Of a stretch of 64,000 nt of DNA, positions 33,465 through 42,056 are shown piece after piece. How positions within the stretch are numbered: the stretch's first letter is position 1; every line of letters begins with the position of its first letter. The stretch comes from RGIG3009 sp045653425. GTDB lineage: Bacteria > Bacillota > Clostridia > Oscillospirales > Acutalibacteraceae. The stretch spans positions 9,337 to 73,336 of the forward strand of contig JAZOLU010000010.1 of NCBI GenBank assembly GCA_045653425.1. The letters run 5' to 3'. Below the pieces are notes generated by a model, which was given only the letters and a program-made list of their open reading frames with translations, had not been told where the DNA came from and made no database searches. Both the position numbers and the translations under genes were made by a program.

Positions 33465-33513
33465 TTGTAAAAGCGGCATCGACGAATCTACGTCGATGCC
33501 GCTGTCTTATATG

Positions 33514-34860
33514 TTATTCTCCATCCATAACCACGGTACATTCCTTAAAGCCATAATAGGTAAACGCCGCGGCAACCGACGGCGTAATCCGTTCTCCCGC
33601 AACGGCAATCGGCACTGCCGGTGGGCAACCAACCGTTGTGGTGGCAAGTACCCGCCCCACACTGCGTTCCACCGGCACAATCTCACTTGCCAACAAGACC
33701 GCGTCCCGTATGGACAAAACACGCGGCGGCAACTGCCACGTAGGCGGGTTGGTTAACACTGCCGCACACCTCGGAACGTTGCTGAGGGCAGATTCCAGTT
33801 TTTGCAACCCATCGGTACCCAGTTCTGGCGTGAGCATACACACCACAAAGTCGGTATCGGCAAATTCGCACATCACACCCGCCGTTTCCAACCGTTCTGC
33901 CAGTTGTTTACCGCGGTAACCGTATGACGGCGCATGCAAGGTGATTTTAAGTGACTCGTCGCCGCAAAGCGTAAACCCGTGCGTTTTTAGCCGCCCCTTC
34001 ATAGCATCCACCGCTTGAACAAACACCGCCAACCGTGCAGGATACCCCTCCGCCAAATAGCGATTGGCCGCATCCAACGACTGTAAAATAACATACGACG
34101 GGCTGGTAGAACCAAACAACGACAACGCCGTTTTGGCTTGTTCCGCAAACCACGGCGATGCCGTGGGTGCTATGTGCAAATACGCCCCGCCGGTGAGCAC
34201 GGGCAAGGTTTTGTGAGCCGAATCGCAGCACATATCCGCGCCCAGGTCCAACGGATGCAGCGAGGACGGCAAAAATTTGAGGTATGCGCCGTGAGCATTA
34301 TCCACCAGCAACAACACCCCGTACTGATGACACACCTCTGCCAAATCGCGCAGCGGTAAACAATTTCCCAAATAATCCGGCGAAGTAACGTACACTGCCG
34401 TGGGTGGTTCGCTTGCCGCGGCGAGTTGCCGTTCCAGTTGCATCGCATCCAGCGTGCAAGACAAATACGACTCTGTTTGGTGGGTGTGCAACCACTGCAC
34501 ATCAAAATCCAACAAAGCGGCAGCGCTGACAAAGGCTTTATGCACATTGCGTGCCGCGGCAATGCACGGCTTTTTTCCTTGCCGCTTGGCGTGTAACACC
34601 GCCAAATACAGCATAGCACGGATACATTGCGATGAGCCCTCGGTAGAATAAAACGTTGGCGCACCGAATAACGTGCTCGCGTTTTGTTCGCTCTCGCGGA
34701 TAATACCGGAGCACTCGTACAAACTATCGGCGCCCGCAATTTCGGTGATATCATACGGCTCCGCACCCAAATTTAACACGCCCTTATGCCCAGGCATATG
34801 AGCGCGCAGCGTATTGCTCGCCGCATAGCGGCGCACAAAATCACAAATCGGCGTGTTCAT
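33514..34860 (-). CDS. Orn/Lys/Arg decarboxylase-family PLP enzyme
   Basis: A 448-aa fold-type I enzyme. RAHMPGHKG at the start, the PLP lysine in CDSAHKTLPVLTGGAYL, the aspartate block LLVDNAHGAYLKF, and STEGSSQCIRAML are characteristic of the short group (no response-regulator-like wing domain). The C-terminal domain ends with FTYYGFKECTVV. Substrate (lysine, arginine or ornithine) cannot be told. The ATG at 34860 overlaps the end of the SCIFF maturase gene by 20 bp; a start at 34890 would overlap more. Confidence 0.88.
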   Translation of the reverse strand: MNTPICDFVRRYAASNTLRAHMPGHKGVLNLGAEPYDITEIAGADSLYECSGIIRESEQNASTLFGAPTFYSTEGSSQCIRAMLYLAVLHAKRQGKKPCIAAARNVHKAFVSAAALLDFDVQWLHTHQTESYLSCTLDAMQLERQLAAASEPPTAVYVTSPDYLGNCLPLRDLAEVCHQYGVLLLVDNAHGAYLKFLPSSLHPLDLGADMCCDSAHKTLPVLTGGAYLHIAPTASPWFAEQAKTALSLFGSTSPSYVILQSLDAANRYLAEGYPARLAVFVQAVDAMKGRLKTHGFTLCGDESLKITLHAPSYGYRGKQLAERLETAGVMCEFADTDFVVCMLTPELGTDGLQKLESALSNVPRCAAVLTNPPTWQLPPRVLSIRDAVLLASEIVPVERSVGRVLATTTVGCPPAVPIAVAGERITPSVAAAFTYYGFKECTVVMDGE

Positions 34861-36241
34861 TGGTTTTCCCCAGTGCTTTGGCAACCGCAATCATAATGGC
34901 GCACTCCATCCGTTTGCGGAATAACTTACAACCGTATTCATACACACCGGTCACCGAGCCGGTGGCGTGGTAAGCGTTGGCGGCGCAACCGCCGGAGCAG
35001 TACAACCGCGCCCAACAATCGCGACATTCGGGGTGCGCATATACGTTACAAGCCGCAAATTCCGCTTGCACGGCGGGGTTTGTCACCCCTTCGTACACGT
35101 TACCGAGTTTAAACCGTTCCTCCCCCACAAACTGGTGGCAGGGGTACAAGTCGCCCCACGGCGTAACCGCCATATATTCCGTGCCGGAACCGCAACCCGA
35201 AATGCGTTTGTAAATGCACGGTCCTCCCGTTAAATCAATCATATAGTGATAGAATGTAAAGGGTTTCCCCTCACGCTCGCGCTGCAACATAAGGTGTGCC
35301 AACTGTTCGTATTGCTCCAACACCACGAGCAAATCCTCTTCGGTAAGTTCTGCCGGGTCACCCGCGGCGCACACCACCGGTTCCATACTCAGTTCGGTAA
35401 AGCCCAAATCCAGCATTTGCCGAATATCGTTTAAAAAATCAGGGTTGGCGTGGGTAAATGTGCCACGCATATAATAATTTTTGCCCTCGCGTGCTTGCAC
35501 CAACTGTTGAAACTTGGGAACAATGCGCTCCCAACTGCCGTTTCCGGCATAATCCACCCGATAACGGTCGTGAATTTCTTTGCGGCCATCCAGACTAAGC
35601 ACCACATTGCTCATTTCGCGATTGGCAAAACCAATCACATCATCATCAATCAGCAAACCGTTGGTGGTTAACGTAAAGCGAAATTCTTTGTTATGTTGTT
35701 TTTCCACGCTACGTGCGTATGCCACCAGTTGTTTTACCACGTCAAAATTCATCAGCGGTTCGCCGCCAAAAAAATCCACTTCCAAATGACGGCGCGTGCC
35801 GGAATGGGCAATCAAAAAATCCAGTGCCTGCTTGCCCACTTCGTAACTCATCACCGCGCGGTCACCGTGGTATTTCCCCTGGCTGGCAAAACAATAGGCA
35901 CAGTTCAGGTTGCAGGTGTGCGCAATGTGCAGGCACAACGCCTTAACAACACCCGCCGTTTTTTGTTTCAACTGCCCCGCCATTGCCTCAAAGGTATCCG
36001 GTGCAAACAGTTTGCCGCTGTCTTTTAGTTGTTGTACCTGTTCGTAACACTCGGCAATATCGGCCGCGGTAACGTCTGTACGCTGTGCATACAATTCCCC
36101 CACCTCGGCCAACACGTCGGCACGGTTGTGTTGTTCAAAACGGGCAATAATTTCATACGCCACTTCGTCCACCGCGTGAACGGCACCGGAACAAACGTCC
36201 AGCACAATGTTAAACCCGCCCAGTTTGTATTGATGTATCAT
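34841..36241 (-). CDS. SCIFF peptide maturase (radical SAM, SPASM-type, thioether-forming)
   Basis: A 466-aa radical SAM enzyme. The cluster motif is HTCNLNCAYCFASQG (CxxxCxxC, about residues 109-116). The C-terminal SPASM-like cysteines are in GGPCIYKRISGCGSG, LYPCHQF and ECRDCWARLYCSGGCAANA, then YGCKLFRKRMEC. The N-terminal domain (residues 1-95, YKLGGFNIVLDVCSGAVHAV) binds the leader peptide. This matches maturases that install Cys-to-alpha-carbon thioethers in SCIFF, a ribosomal peptide nearly universal in Clostridia. The gene is intact, yet the peptide gene 59 bp upstream carries a stop codon. Confidence 0.94.
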   Translation of the reverse strand: MIHQYKLGGFNIVLDVCSGAVHAVDEVAYEIIARFEQHNRADVLAEVGELYAQRTDVTAADIAECYEQVQQLKDSGKLFAPDTFEAMAGQLKQKTAGVVKALCLHIAHTCNLNCAYCFASQGKYHGDRAVMSYEVGKQALDFLIAHSGTRRHLEVDFFGGEPLMNFDVVKQLVAYARSVEKQHNKEFRFTLTTNGLLIDDDVIGFANREMSNVVLSLDGRKEIHDRYRVDYAGNGSWERIVPKFQQLVQAREGKNYYMRGTFTHANPDFLNDIRQMLDLGFTELSMEPVVCAAGDPAELTEEDLLVVLEQYEQLAHLMLQREREGKPFTFYHYMIDLTGGPCIYKRISGCGSGTEYMAVTPWGDLYPCHQFVGEERFKLGNVYEGVTNPAVQAEFAACNVYAHPECRDCWARLYCSGGCAANAYHATGSVTGVYEYGCKLFRKRMECAIMIAVAKALGKTNEHADL

Positions 36242-36266
36242 AAAAAAGACCTCGTGTATGAAAAAA

Positions 36267-36284
36267 TGCCGCCTGCCGGCGGCA
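36267..36284 (-). terminator. Hairpin with T-run between SCIFF gene and maturase (attenuator)
   Basis: TGCCGCC (36267-36273) pairs with GGCGGCA (36278-36284), and on the minus strand TTTTTT follows. Such a partial terminator behind a peptide gene lets the precursor be made in excess over the enzyme. Confidence 0.7.
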
Positions 36285-36299
36285 ATTTAAGTGGTTGCC

Positions 36300-36452
36300 T
36301 TACTTGCTTTCCTTGGTGCTTACGCACTGCTGGTTTGCAATACCGCAGCTGGTTTTGCACGCGGACTGGCAGGAAGTCTGGCATTCGCCGCAAGCGCCAT
36401 TTTACGCGCTTTCGCACAAATTGCGGGTTTCAATCGTTTGAATGTGTTCCAT
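36300..36452 (-). pseudogene. SCIFF peptide precursor interrupted by an in-frame stop
   Basis: From the ATG at 36452 (GGGAGG upstream) the frame reads MEHIQTIETRNLCESA, a TAA (36404-36402), then NGACGECQTSCQSACKTSC and a tail to a second TAA at 36300. Without the first stop it would be a 50-aa peptide with the six-cysteine SCIFF core. SCIFF leaders normally have a sense codon here; AAA to TAA would be one base change. There is no alternative start between the stop and the cysteines in this frame. Either the precursor is broken in this strain, or the base is an assembly or sequencing error, or the stop is read through. I checked the frame codon by codon. Confidence 0.85.
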
Positions 36453-36568
36453 AATTGATAGCCTCCCTTATCAATGAGTTCGCATAAATGGTAGCATATT
36501 CCCGCAGTAAAGTCAAGAGCACATTGGGATTCACTGACATAAAAAAACAAAAAATTTTTAATTTTTTA

Positions 36569-36597
36569 TTGCCACAAACTTTCCCGTGTGTTATAAT
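36569..36597 (+). promoter_or_regulatory. purC promoter
   Basis: TTGCCA (36569-36574), 17-bp spacer, TATAAT (36592-36597). The leader to the ATG is about 83 nt and shows no clear purine-riboswitch core. Confidence 0.8.
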
Positions 36598-36686
36598 TTT
36601 TCCATAGGACATTTTTGTCCCAAATTGAAACGGTATCGCACAGTTCCCGCACGGGAAAAACAGCGGTAGTGGAAGGAGAACCTGGT

Positions 36687-37376
36687 ATGAAAAAATTGTA
36701 TGAAGGAAAAACAAAAAACGTACTTCTCGACGAAGAAACCGGTATTGTGCATCTGCTTTTTAAGGATAGCGCCACCGGCGAAAACGGCGTGTTTGACCCC
36801 GGTTCCAACTCGGTGGGCGGCAGCGTAGAAGGCAAAGGCAAAATTGGTTTGGCTGTTTCCAATTATTTCTTTGAATTGATGGAAAAGAACGGCATCCCCA
36901 CTCACTACCTCGGCGGCGACGTGGAAAAAGGGTTGATGAAAGTACGCAACCTTACCGTTCCCCCGCTGGAATTTGTACTTCGGTATTTCACCGCCGGCAG
37001 TATGTGCCGCCGGTTTAACCTGGAAGAGGGTTTGGTGTTTGACCCGCCGTACACGGAAGTTACGCTCAAAAGCGACGAACAGGGCGACCCGCTCATTAGT
37101 GAACGCCTGTGCATTATGAAAGGCATTTTGCGGGAAGGCCAGTATAACGAAGCGTTGGATATTGTGGTGCGCGTGGGCGAAGTGCTGAAAAAGGAACTCG
37201 CCGGTATGGGCTTAACGCTGATTGACTTCAAAATTGAAGTTGGCTACGACGAGAACGGCAAAATGTACGTGGTGGACGAAATCACCCCCGACATTTGGCG
37301 TGTACGGGACGAAAACGGCAACATCCCGAACCAAATTGACTGCGCCAAACTCATTCTTGAAAAACTGTCTAAATAA
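36687..37376 (+). CDS. purC: Phosphoribosylaminoimidazole-succinocarboxamide synthase (PurC)
   Basis: A 229-aa SAICAR synthetase: MKKLYEGKTKNVLL at the start, RNLTVPPLEFVLRYFTAGSMCRR, LIDFKIEVGYDENGKMYVVDEITPDIWRV. It joins aspartate to CAIR in purine synthesis. The start is set by GGAAGGAGAACC. It stands alone, not in a pur operon. Confidence 0.96.
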   Translation: MKKLYEGKTKNVLLDEETGIVHLLFKDSATGENGVFDPGSNSVGGSVEGKGKIGLAVSNYFFELMEKNGIPTHYLGGDVEKGLMKVRNLTVPPLEFVLRYFTAGSMCRRFNLEEGLVFDPPYTEVTLKSDEQGDPLISERLCIMKGILREGQYNEALDIVVRVGEVLKKELAGMGLTLIDFKIEVGYDENGKMYVVDEITPDIWRVRDENGNIPNQIDCAKLILEKLSK

Positions 37377-37390
37377 ATCACACACAGATA

Positions 37391-37436
37391 AACACGGGCA
37401 CCCCTGTGCACATAGGGGTGCCCGTGTTACTTTTTA
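37391..37436 (+). terminator. purC terminator
   Basis: A 15-bp stem (AACACGGGCACCCCT and complement, 37391-37428) followed by ACTTTTT. Confidence 0.9.
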
Positions 37437-37439
37437 CCG

Positions 37440-38519
37440 TTACTCTTGGTGCGAATAAAAAGCCGCATACCATTCAGCAAAACGCCGCAAACCCATACGC
37501 AACGGCGTGCTCGGCTTAAACCCAAAATCCCGTTCCAGCGGGGCGGTATCCGCAAACGTTACAGGAACGTCCCCCGGTTGCATTGGCACCAATTCCTTGT
37601 GCGCCTCAAAATCGTAATCCGCGGGCAATACGCCGGCACGCACCAATTCCTCGGATAATATCTGCACAAAATCCAACAAGTTTTCGGGGTGCGAATTACC
37701 GATATTATACACCGTATAAGGCGGCAAAGGTAACCCGTCTTCCCCGTCTTGCTTTTCGGGTGCGTGCCGCATTACGCGGCAAACGCCTTCCACCACGTCG
37801 TCCACATAAGTAAAATCCCGCCGGCAGTTACCATAATTAAAAATACGAATGGTCTTGCCCTGCAACAACTGATTGGTAAACCCAAAATACGCCATATCCG
37901 GCCGCCCGGCGGGACCGTATACCGTGAAAAAGCGCAAACCAGTAACGGGAATGTTATATAACTTCGCATAGGCGTGTGCCATCAGTTCATTGCTTTTTTT
38001 GGTAGCAGCGTACAGCGAAACGGGGTTGTCCACCTTATCGTCCGTGCTGTATGGGACTTTTTTGTTAGAACCGTATACACTGGACGAGGAGGCATACACC
38101 AAATGTTCCACCGGATATCGGCGGCATGCTTCCAACAAATGATAAAACCCAATCACATTGGATTCCATATACACATTGGGATGGTCAATGGAATACCGCA
38201 CCCCCGCTTGCGCCGCCAAATTCACCACAACAGTGGGCCGATACTCGGCAAACAACCGGTCAATCAGTGCTTTATCCGCAATGTTGCCTTTAATAAACGT
38301 CCATTGATTTTGCGGAGTGCTTGCCGCCTGCTGCTCAATCTCGCGCAAACGGTACTCTTTAAGCGAAACGTCATAATAATCGTTACAGTTATCCACACCC
38401 ACAATGTGCACGGGCGAAACCGTACGCAACAACTCTCGCACCAACGCACTGCCGATAAAACCGGCCGCACCGGTTGCCAGAATGGTTTTTCCACTCAGTT
38501 CCACATTGTTTGGCAACAT
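37440..38519 (-). CDS. NAD-dependent epimerase, UDP-glucuronate 4-epimerase type
   Basis: A 359-aa extended SDR. GAAGFIGSALVRELL is the NAD fold, SSSSVYG and YAATKKSNE hold the Ser and the Tyr-x3-Lys of the active site, and VVNLAAQAGVRYSIDHPNVY with GLRFFTVYGPAGRPDMA is the UDP-glucuronate epimerase pattern. It would interconvert UDP-glucuronate and UDP-galacturonate for surface polysaccharide. The ATG at 38519 is preferred to the long N-terminal extension. Confidence 0.87.
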   Translation of the reverse strand: MLPNNVELSGKTILATGAAGFIGSALVRELLRTVSPVHIVGVDNCNDYYDVSLKEYRLREIEQQAASTPQNQWTFIKGNIADKALIDRLFAEYRPTVVVNLAAQAGVRYSIDHPNVYMESNVIGFYHLLEACRRYPVEHLVYASSSSVYGSNKKVPYSTDDKVDNPVSLYAATKKSNELMAHAYAKLYNIPVTGLRFFTVYGPAGRPDMAYFGFTNQLLQGKTIRIFNYGNCRRDFTYVDDVVEGVCRVMRHAPEKQDGEDGLPLPPYTVYNIGNSHPENLLDFVQILSEELVRAGVLPADYDFEAHKELVPMQPGDVPVTFADTAPLERDFGFKPSTPLRMGLRRFAEWYAAFYSHQE

Positions 38520-38632
38520 TGGTATCCCTCTTTTCCCTAGTATGTGACCTATTATACACCGCCATAATGATTTTTTCAAGGAGTCATTCCGCAGTCAATT
38601 TTGCTCGAACCCAAAGCATGCAAAATGGGGTT

Positions 38633-39151
38633 TTATCTTCCTCTGTATTCCACCTTCAAAACCTCAGCCATTTCTTCCGGCGATTCCCGACACCCATCCG
38701 CAAGCCACATTTTGATAACGGCATTAAGCCCGTTTCTAAAAAACTCAATGTGATATTTAATGTTACTGTCAATATGCTCTTTCACCGCGCGTTTTGTATC
38801 ATAAAAAGAAATCAAGTGTTTATCGTCATAACACAGTTTAAAGTAGGTGTTATAAAAAATTTGATTCTCTTTAATGTGAGTGAACATTTTGAGCGCACCA
38901 CTGCGTTCATTAAAATAATCGTAATCGGCAAACAACTCACTAAAATCGGCTTCCAATTTTTCTTTTGTTTTATCGGCAAGGTCGTATATATCAATGTAGT
39001 TAGCATAAAACGTACTGCGGTTCAAACCCGTAAGCTTAATAATATCCGAAACGGTTATTTCCTTAATTTCACGCCTCTGTAACAGCTCGATAAACGCTTT
39101 TTCAATTTTCTCTTGTGATTCACGCCGCCGTTTATTGTTTTTTACGTTCAT
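38633..39151 (-). CDS. TetR-family transcriptional regulator
   Basis: A 172-aa protein. Residues about 10-55 (SQEKIEKAFIELLQRREIKEITVSDIIKLTGLNRSTFYANY) are a TetR helix-turn-helix of the type with 'R-TFY..Y', and the C-terminal part resembles the TetR_C_7/8 group. It is divergent from the two membrane-protein genes at 39272, and a 12-bp palindrome lies in the shared promoter region. It likely controls them. Confidence 0.88.
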   Translation of the reverse strand: MNVKNNKRRRESQEKIEKAFIELLQRREIKEITVSDIIKLTGLNRSTFYANYIDIYDLADKTKEKLEADFSELFADYDYFNERSGALKMFTHIKENQIFYNTYFKLCYDDKHLISFYDTKRAVKEHIDSNIKYHIEFFRNGLNAVIKMWLADGCRESPEEMAEVLKVEYRGR

Positions 39152-39168
39152 AACTTCCTCCATTATTC

Positions 39169-39180
39169 CAACAATTGTTG
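39169..39180. promoter_or_regulatory. Palindromic operator candidate
   Basis: CAACAATTGTTG is a perfect 12-bp palindrome 18 bp upstream of the -35 of the plus-strand promoter and 17 bp before the TetR ATG. Confidence 0.5.
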
Positions 39181-39197
39181 AAAATCTGATGATTGTT

Positions 39198-39226
39198 TTG
39201 CTTACACAGTGGCAGTATACTATAAT
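39198..39226 (+). promoter_or_regulatory. Promoter of the membrane-protein pair
   Basis: TTGCTT (39198-39203), 17-bp spacer, TATAAT (39221-39226). Confidence 0.8.
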
Positions 39227-39271
39227 TGCAATAAAAATACAAGTGTTGGTTTAATGAAAGGGGTTTTGGAA

Positions 39272-39640
39272 ATGAAAAAGAGTAGTTTTGTTGCATTGAT
39301 ATTGGGAACCGTAAGCGGCGTGTTGTTTGCTCTGGGTATGTGTATGGCACTTTTGCCGGAGCGGAACGCTTTCAAAGAAGGCATTATCTTTGGCAGTGTC
39401 GGGATAATCTTAGGTATCGTCACACTGCTTGTGTGGTGCAAAATGGAGAACAGAACGTTGCCTAAAATGAACGGCAAGAATATTCTGCGCATCGTCTACG
39501 CCGTTCTGGCAACTTTAATCCTCGGCGTGGGTATGTGTATGTGCCTGGTGTGGGAGCAAATCGTGTGGGGAACACTTGTTGGCTTGCTTGGCATTATTAT
39601 GCTGATTTCACTGATACCAATGATTAAAGGCATCAAATGA
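39272..39640 (+). CDS. Small four-helix membrane protein
   Basis: A 122-aa protein beginning MKKSSFVALILGTVSGVLFA, with four hydrophobic helices and GMCMALLPE / GMCMCLVWE as an internal repeat, so it is probably two tandem two-helix halves. No family recognised. Its stop overlaps the next start by 4 bp. AT-rich codon use differs from the core genes around it. Confidence 0.75.
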   Translation: MKKSSFVALILGTVSGVLFALGMCMALLPERNAFKEGIIFGSVGIILGIVTLLVWCKMENRTLPKMNGKNILRIVYAVLATLILGVGMCMCLVWEQIVWGTLVGLLGIIMLISLIPMIKGIK

Positions 39641-40455
39641 AACTGTTAAAAATTGCGAAAAATCCCTACATAAGTCTTGCCGTTAATATTGCTTATGCGG
39701 TGGTAAATTGTGTAGTGGGATTTTTGGTCCATTCGTGGTGGTTTATCACAACAGGTGCTTATTACACGGTGCTTGCCACCACCCGCTTCTCTGTATTAAA
39801 AATCAAGCAAAAAGCAAACGGGAACCTTGATATTGAAATTTTTGCAAGACGAATTACGGGTATTTTGTTGGTCGTTCTCTCCTTTTGTTTGGTTGGCGTT
39901 AACGTTTTATCGACCATCAAAGAACGAGGAACCGTATTCCACGAAATTGTTATGATTGCCATTGCAACGTACACTTTCTCCAAAATTACCATATCAATTA
40001 TAGGAATGGTAAAAGCAAAGCGTGTCGCATCACAAATTACAAAGACACTGCGTAATATATCGTTTGCCGATGCGTTTGTTTCAATTTATACCCTGCAACG
40101 CTCAATGCTTGTGTCTTTTCCCGGTATGGAACCGGCCCAAATTCAGTTGTTTAACATTTTAACGGGAACAGCCGTATGGATTATTGTGCTGTTTCTCGGC
40201 ATCAATTTAATAGGAGGAAAACACGTAGATATGGCTAAATCAAAAATTGTTAAAGCAAACGAAAAAATTGCCGAAGCAGTAACCGACGGTTATAAGAAAA
40301 TTCAAAGCGGGGTTGTTGACGGCTACAAAAAAATTGAACAAGGTGTGATTGATGGCTATACCAAAATTGAAGATAAATTTGTAGAGACTTTTCTTGCAAA
40401 AGATGGCGAAACCATTGAAGAAGCCAAAGCAAGATTAAAAGAGGAAAGCAAATAA
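39637..40455 (+). CDS. Membrane protein with C-terminal 11-residue helical repeats
   Basis: A 272-aa protein with six or so hydrophobic helices up to residue about 190. The C-terminus repeats an 11-residue unit: VTDGYKKIQSG, VVDGYKKIEQG, VIDGYTKIEDK, then FVETFLAKDGETIEEAKARLK. Eleven-residue repeats form long amphipathic helices that lie on membranes. Paired with the upstream small membrane protein and probably under the divergent TetR. Function unknown. Confidence 0.75.
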   Translation: MKLLKIAKNPYISLAVNIAYAVVNCVVGFLVHSWWFITTGAYYTVLATTRFSVLKIKQKANGNLDIEIFARRITGILLVVLSFCLVGVNVLSTIKERGTVFHEIVMIAIATYTFSKITISIIGMVKAKRVASQITKTLRNISFADAFVSIYTLQRSMLVSFPGMEPAQIQLFNILTGTAVWIIVLFLGINLIGGKHVDMAKSKIVKANEKIAEAVTDGYKKIQSGVVDGYKKIEQGVIDGYTKIEDKFVETFLAKDGETIEEAKARLKEESK

Positions 40456-40510
40456 TATCTTTTCTCTTTCGTCACCTCCATTTGCAAAAAGGAAAAGAAC
40501 CCACAGTTGT

Positions 40511-40553
40511 GGACTGCCCCAATTTGTGCGGACAGTACAAATCGGAGCAGTCC
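40511..40553. terminator. Hairpin between convergent genes
   Basis: A 17-bp imperfect stem (40511-40527 with 40537-40553, 15 matches) that extends outward with mismatches. It separates the membrane protein and the amidase gene and probably terminates both. No strong T-run. Confidence 0.5.
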
Positions 40554-40576
40554 AAACTTGTGAGGCTCTTAATTTA

Positions 40577-41059
40577 TTACCAAGTACGTATCCCCTCAAT
40601 ATGCAAAAAACGGGCTTTATCGTAAATATAGCTGGATAATGGGCGGTCAAGCGCATCAAAGGTATGTGCCGCAACTAAAATTTGCGGCTCGGTCGAAATT
40701 ATTACGGGTGAATGATAAAAGTGCCCGCCATGAGTACCTAACTGTACAATATCACCCGGCATTACCTCCTGTTGTGAAACCTCACGTGCATACGGACCTA
40801 CAGAACGGTTATTTACAAGAAATTTGTAAAGGTACTCAACCCCACTCCAAGATGCGGTTCGGTCATTTGATGAACGGTAATACCATCCTAGAATTTCTGT
40901 AAAGTTCATAACTCTTGCCCCTGCAAAAATGCACTGCGAGGCAAAATTTGTGCAGTCACCACCTATTTTTTCAAAATCGTAATAGGCAGGGTTTCTCGCC
41001 ATAGCCCACCTTCTGGCATAGGATACTGCCGCCGCCCTGTCATAAGGAATTTGTCGCAT
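40577..41059 (-). CDS. Amidase-domain protein (putative NlpC/P60-like, Amidase_6)
   Basis: A 160-aa protein. YDRAAAVSYARRWAMARNPAYYDFEKIGGDCTNFASQCIFAGA is the start of the Amidase_6 domain (PF12671), with the catalytic Cys in GGDCTNFASQ; the histidine is in GGHFYHSPVI. There is no signal peptide, so it acts inside or is released with the mother cell. Cell-wall peptide hydrolysis is inferred from the fold. Confidence 0.85.
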   Translation of the reverse strand: MRQIPYDRAAAVSYARRWAMARNPAYYDFEKIGGDCTNFASQCIFAGARVMNFTEILGWYYRSSNDRTASWSGVEYLYKFLVNNRSVGPYAREVSQQEVMPGDIVQLGTHGGHFYHSPVIISTEPQILVAAHTFDALDRPLSSYIYDKARFLHIEGIRTW

Positions 41060-41134
41060 ATAGTCTCCTCCTCATAATATTTTATGAAGAAAAGGGATAC
41101 CGGTTCTTACGGCCTTTCGAATCCCTCCGGACAC

Positions 41135-41177
41135 AAACAAAGGCACCCCGCACTTTTGTGCGAGGTGCCTTTGTTTT
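41135..41177 (-). terminator. tRNA-Arg terminator
   Basis: AAAGGCACC(CCGCAC) pairs with (GTGCGA)GGTGCCTTT downstream of the tRNA on the minus strand, with TTTGTTT following. Confidence 0.8.
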
Positions 41178-41254
41178 TGGCGCGCCCGAAGGGATTCGAA
41201 CCCCTGACCTCTTGATTCGTAGTCAAGCACTCTATCCAGCTGAGCTACGAGCGC
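41178..41254 (-). tRNA. tRNA-Arg (ACG)
   Basis: A 77-nt cloverleaf. Acceptor GCGCTCG pairs with CGGGCGC, anticodon loop CTACGAA gives ACG, T-arm GGTTCGAATCC, CCA encoded. Confidence 0.96.
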
Positions 41255-41277
41255 GTGTTGCGCAAACAACAGATAGA

Positions 41278-41306
41278 ATTATAGTGGATTCCCTGTCAAA
41301 AGTCAA
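41278..41306 (-). promoter_or_regulatory. tRNA-Arg promoter
   Basis: Minus strand TTGACT (top 41301-41306), 17-bp spacer, TATAAT (top 41278-41283). Confidence 0.85.
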
Positions 41307-41392
41307 GAGTTAAAACGTATTTTTTTAAAAAAATCCAAAAGAATCGGCAGATATTTTCGCCGCGGGTGACTATCCCGCGGCGAAATACCGCA

Positions 41393-42040
41393 TTAGGTTC
41401 CTTTTGTGAGCCTTGCAACATTCTCGTTGCTGCCCAATGCCAGCAAATGGTCACCCTCGGCAAAACTCAACCCCGCCTCTGCCAGCACAAGAGTTTCTTC
41501 GCGTTTTACCGCCAAAATATTCACGCCGTGCGCCGCACGTACGTCAATTTCACGAATACTCTTGCCCACCCACGCACGCGGCACGGCAATTTCGTACACC
41601 GCCACATTATCCGCTAACTGGTGATAATCAAAAATATTGCGGCCGGTGTATTGCACCGCCAGTTTATACGCCAAATCTTTTTCAGGATACACGACGGCAT
41701 CGGCACCGTTGCGCAGCAAAAACTTTTCTTGAATACGCGTGCTGGCCTTGCTCACAACGCGGCGTGCGCCCATTTCTTTAAGCAAACTGGTAATTTCCAA
41801 ACTGCTTTGAAAGTCGCTGCCAATGCACACAAAGCAACAGTCATAACTGTTAACGGACAACCCGCGCAAAACATTCTCGTTTTTACAATCCGCAATCTGA
41901 GCACAGGTAACTTCACCCGCCAGCCGATTAATGGTTTCTTCATTTTCGTCCACAATCATTACTTCATTGCCCAACTGGGATAAACGACGGCTTAAATGTT
42001 CACCAAACCGACCGATACCAATCACCAAAAAACTTTTCAT
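41393..42040 (-). CDS. ktrA: Potassium uptake regulatory subunit KtrA/TrkA (RCK protein)
   Basis: A 215-aa protein with an RCK_N nucleotide fold (VIGIGRFGEHLSRRLSQLGNEVMIVDENEE) and an RCK_C domain from about residue 135 (DNVAVYEIAVPRAWVGKSIREID). RCK_C domains of KtrA bind c-di-AMP and shut potassium uptake in several Firmicutes. It lies 16 bp after ktrB. Confidence 0.93.
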   Translation of the reverse strand: MKSFLVIGIGRFGEHLSRRLSQLGNEVMIVDENEETINRLAGEVTCAQIADCKNENVLRGLSVNSYDCCFVCIGSDFQSSLEITSLLKEMGARRVVSKASTRIQEKFLLRNGADAVVYPEKDLAYKLAVQYTGRNIFDYHQLADNVAVYEIAVPRAWVGKSIREIDVRAAHGVNILAVKREETLVLAEAGLSFAEGDHLLALGSNENVARLTKGT

Positions 42041-42056
42041 ACGCTCACCCTCCCAT

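Noticed and set aside
36320..36412. Out-of-frame peptide beginning MALAANARLPAS over the SCIFF gene
   Set aside because: It is the alternate frame of the SCIFF core; the six-cysteine reading is clearly the real one.
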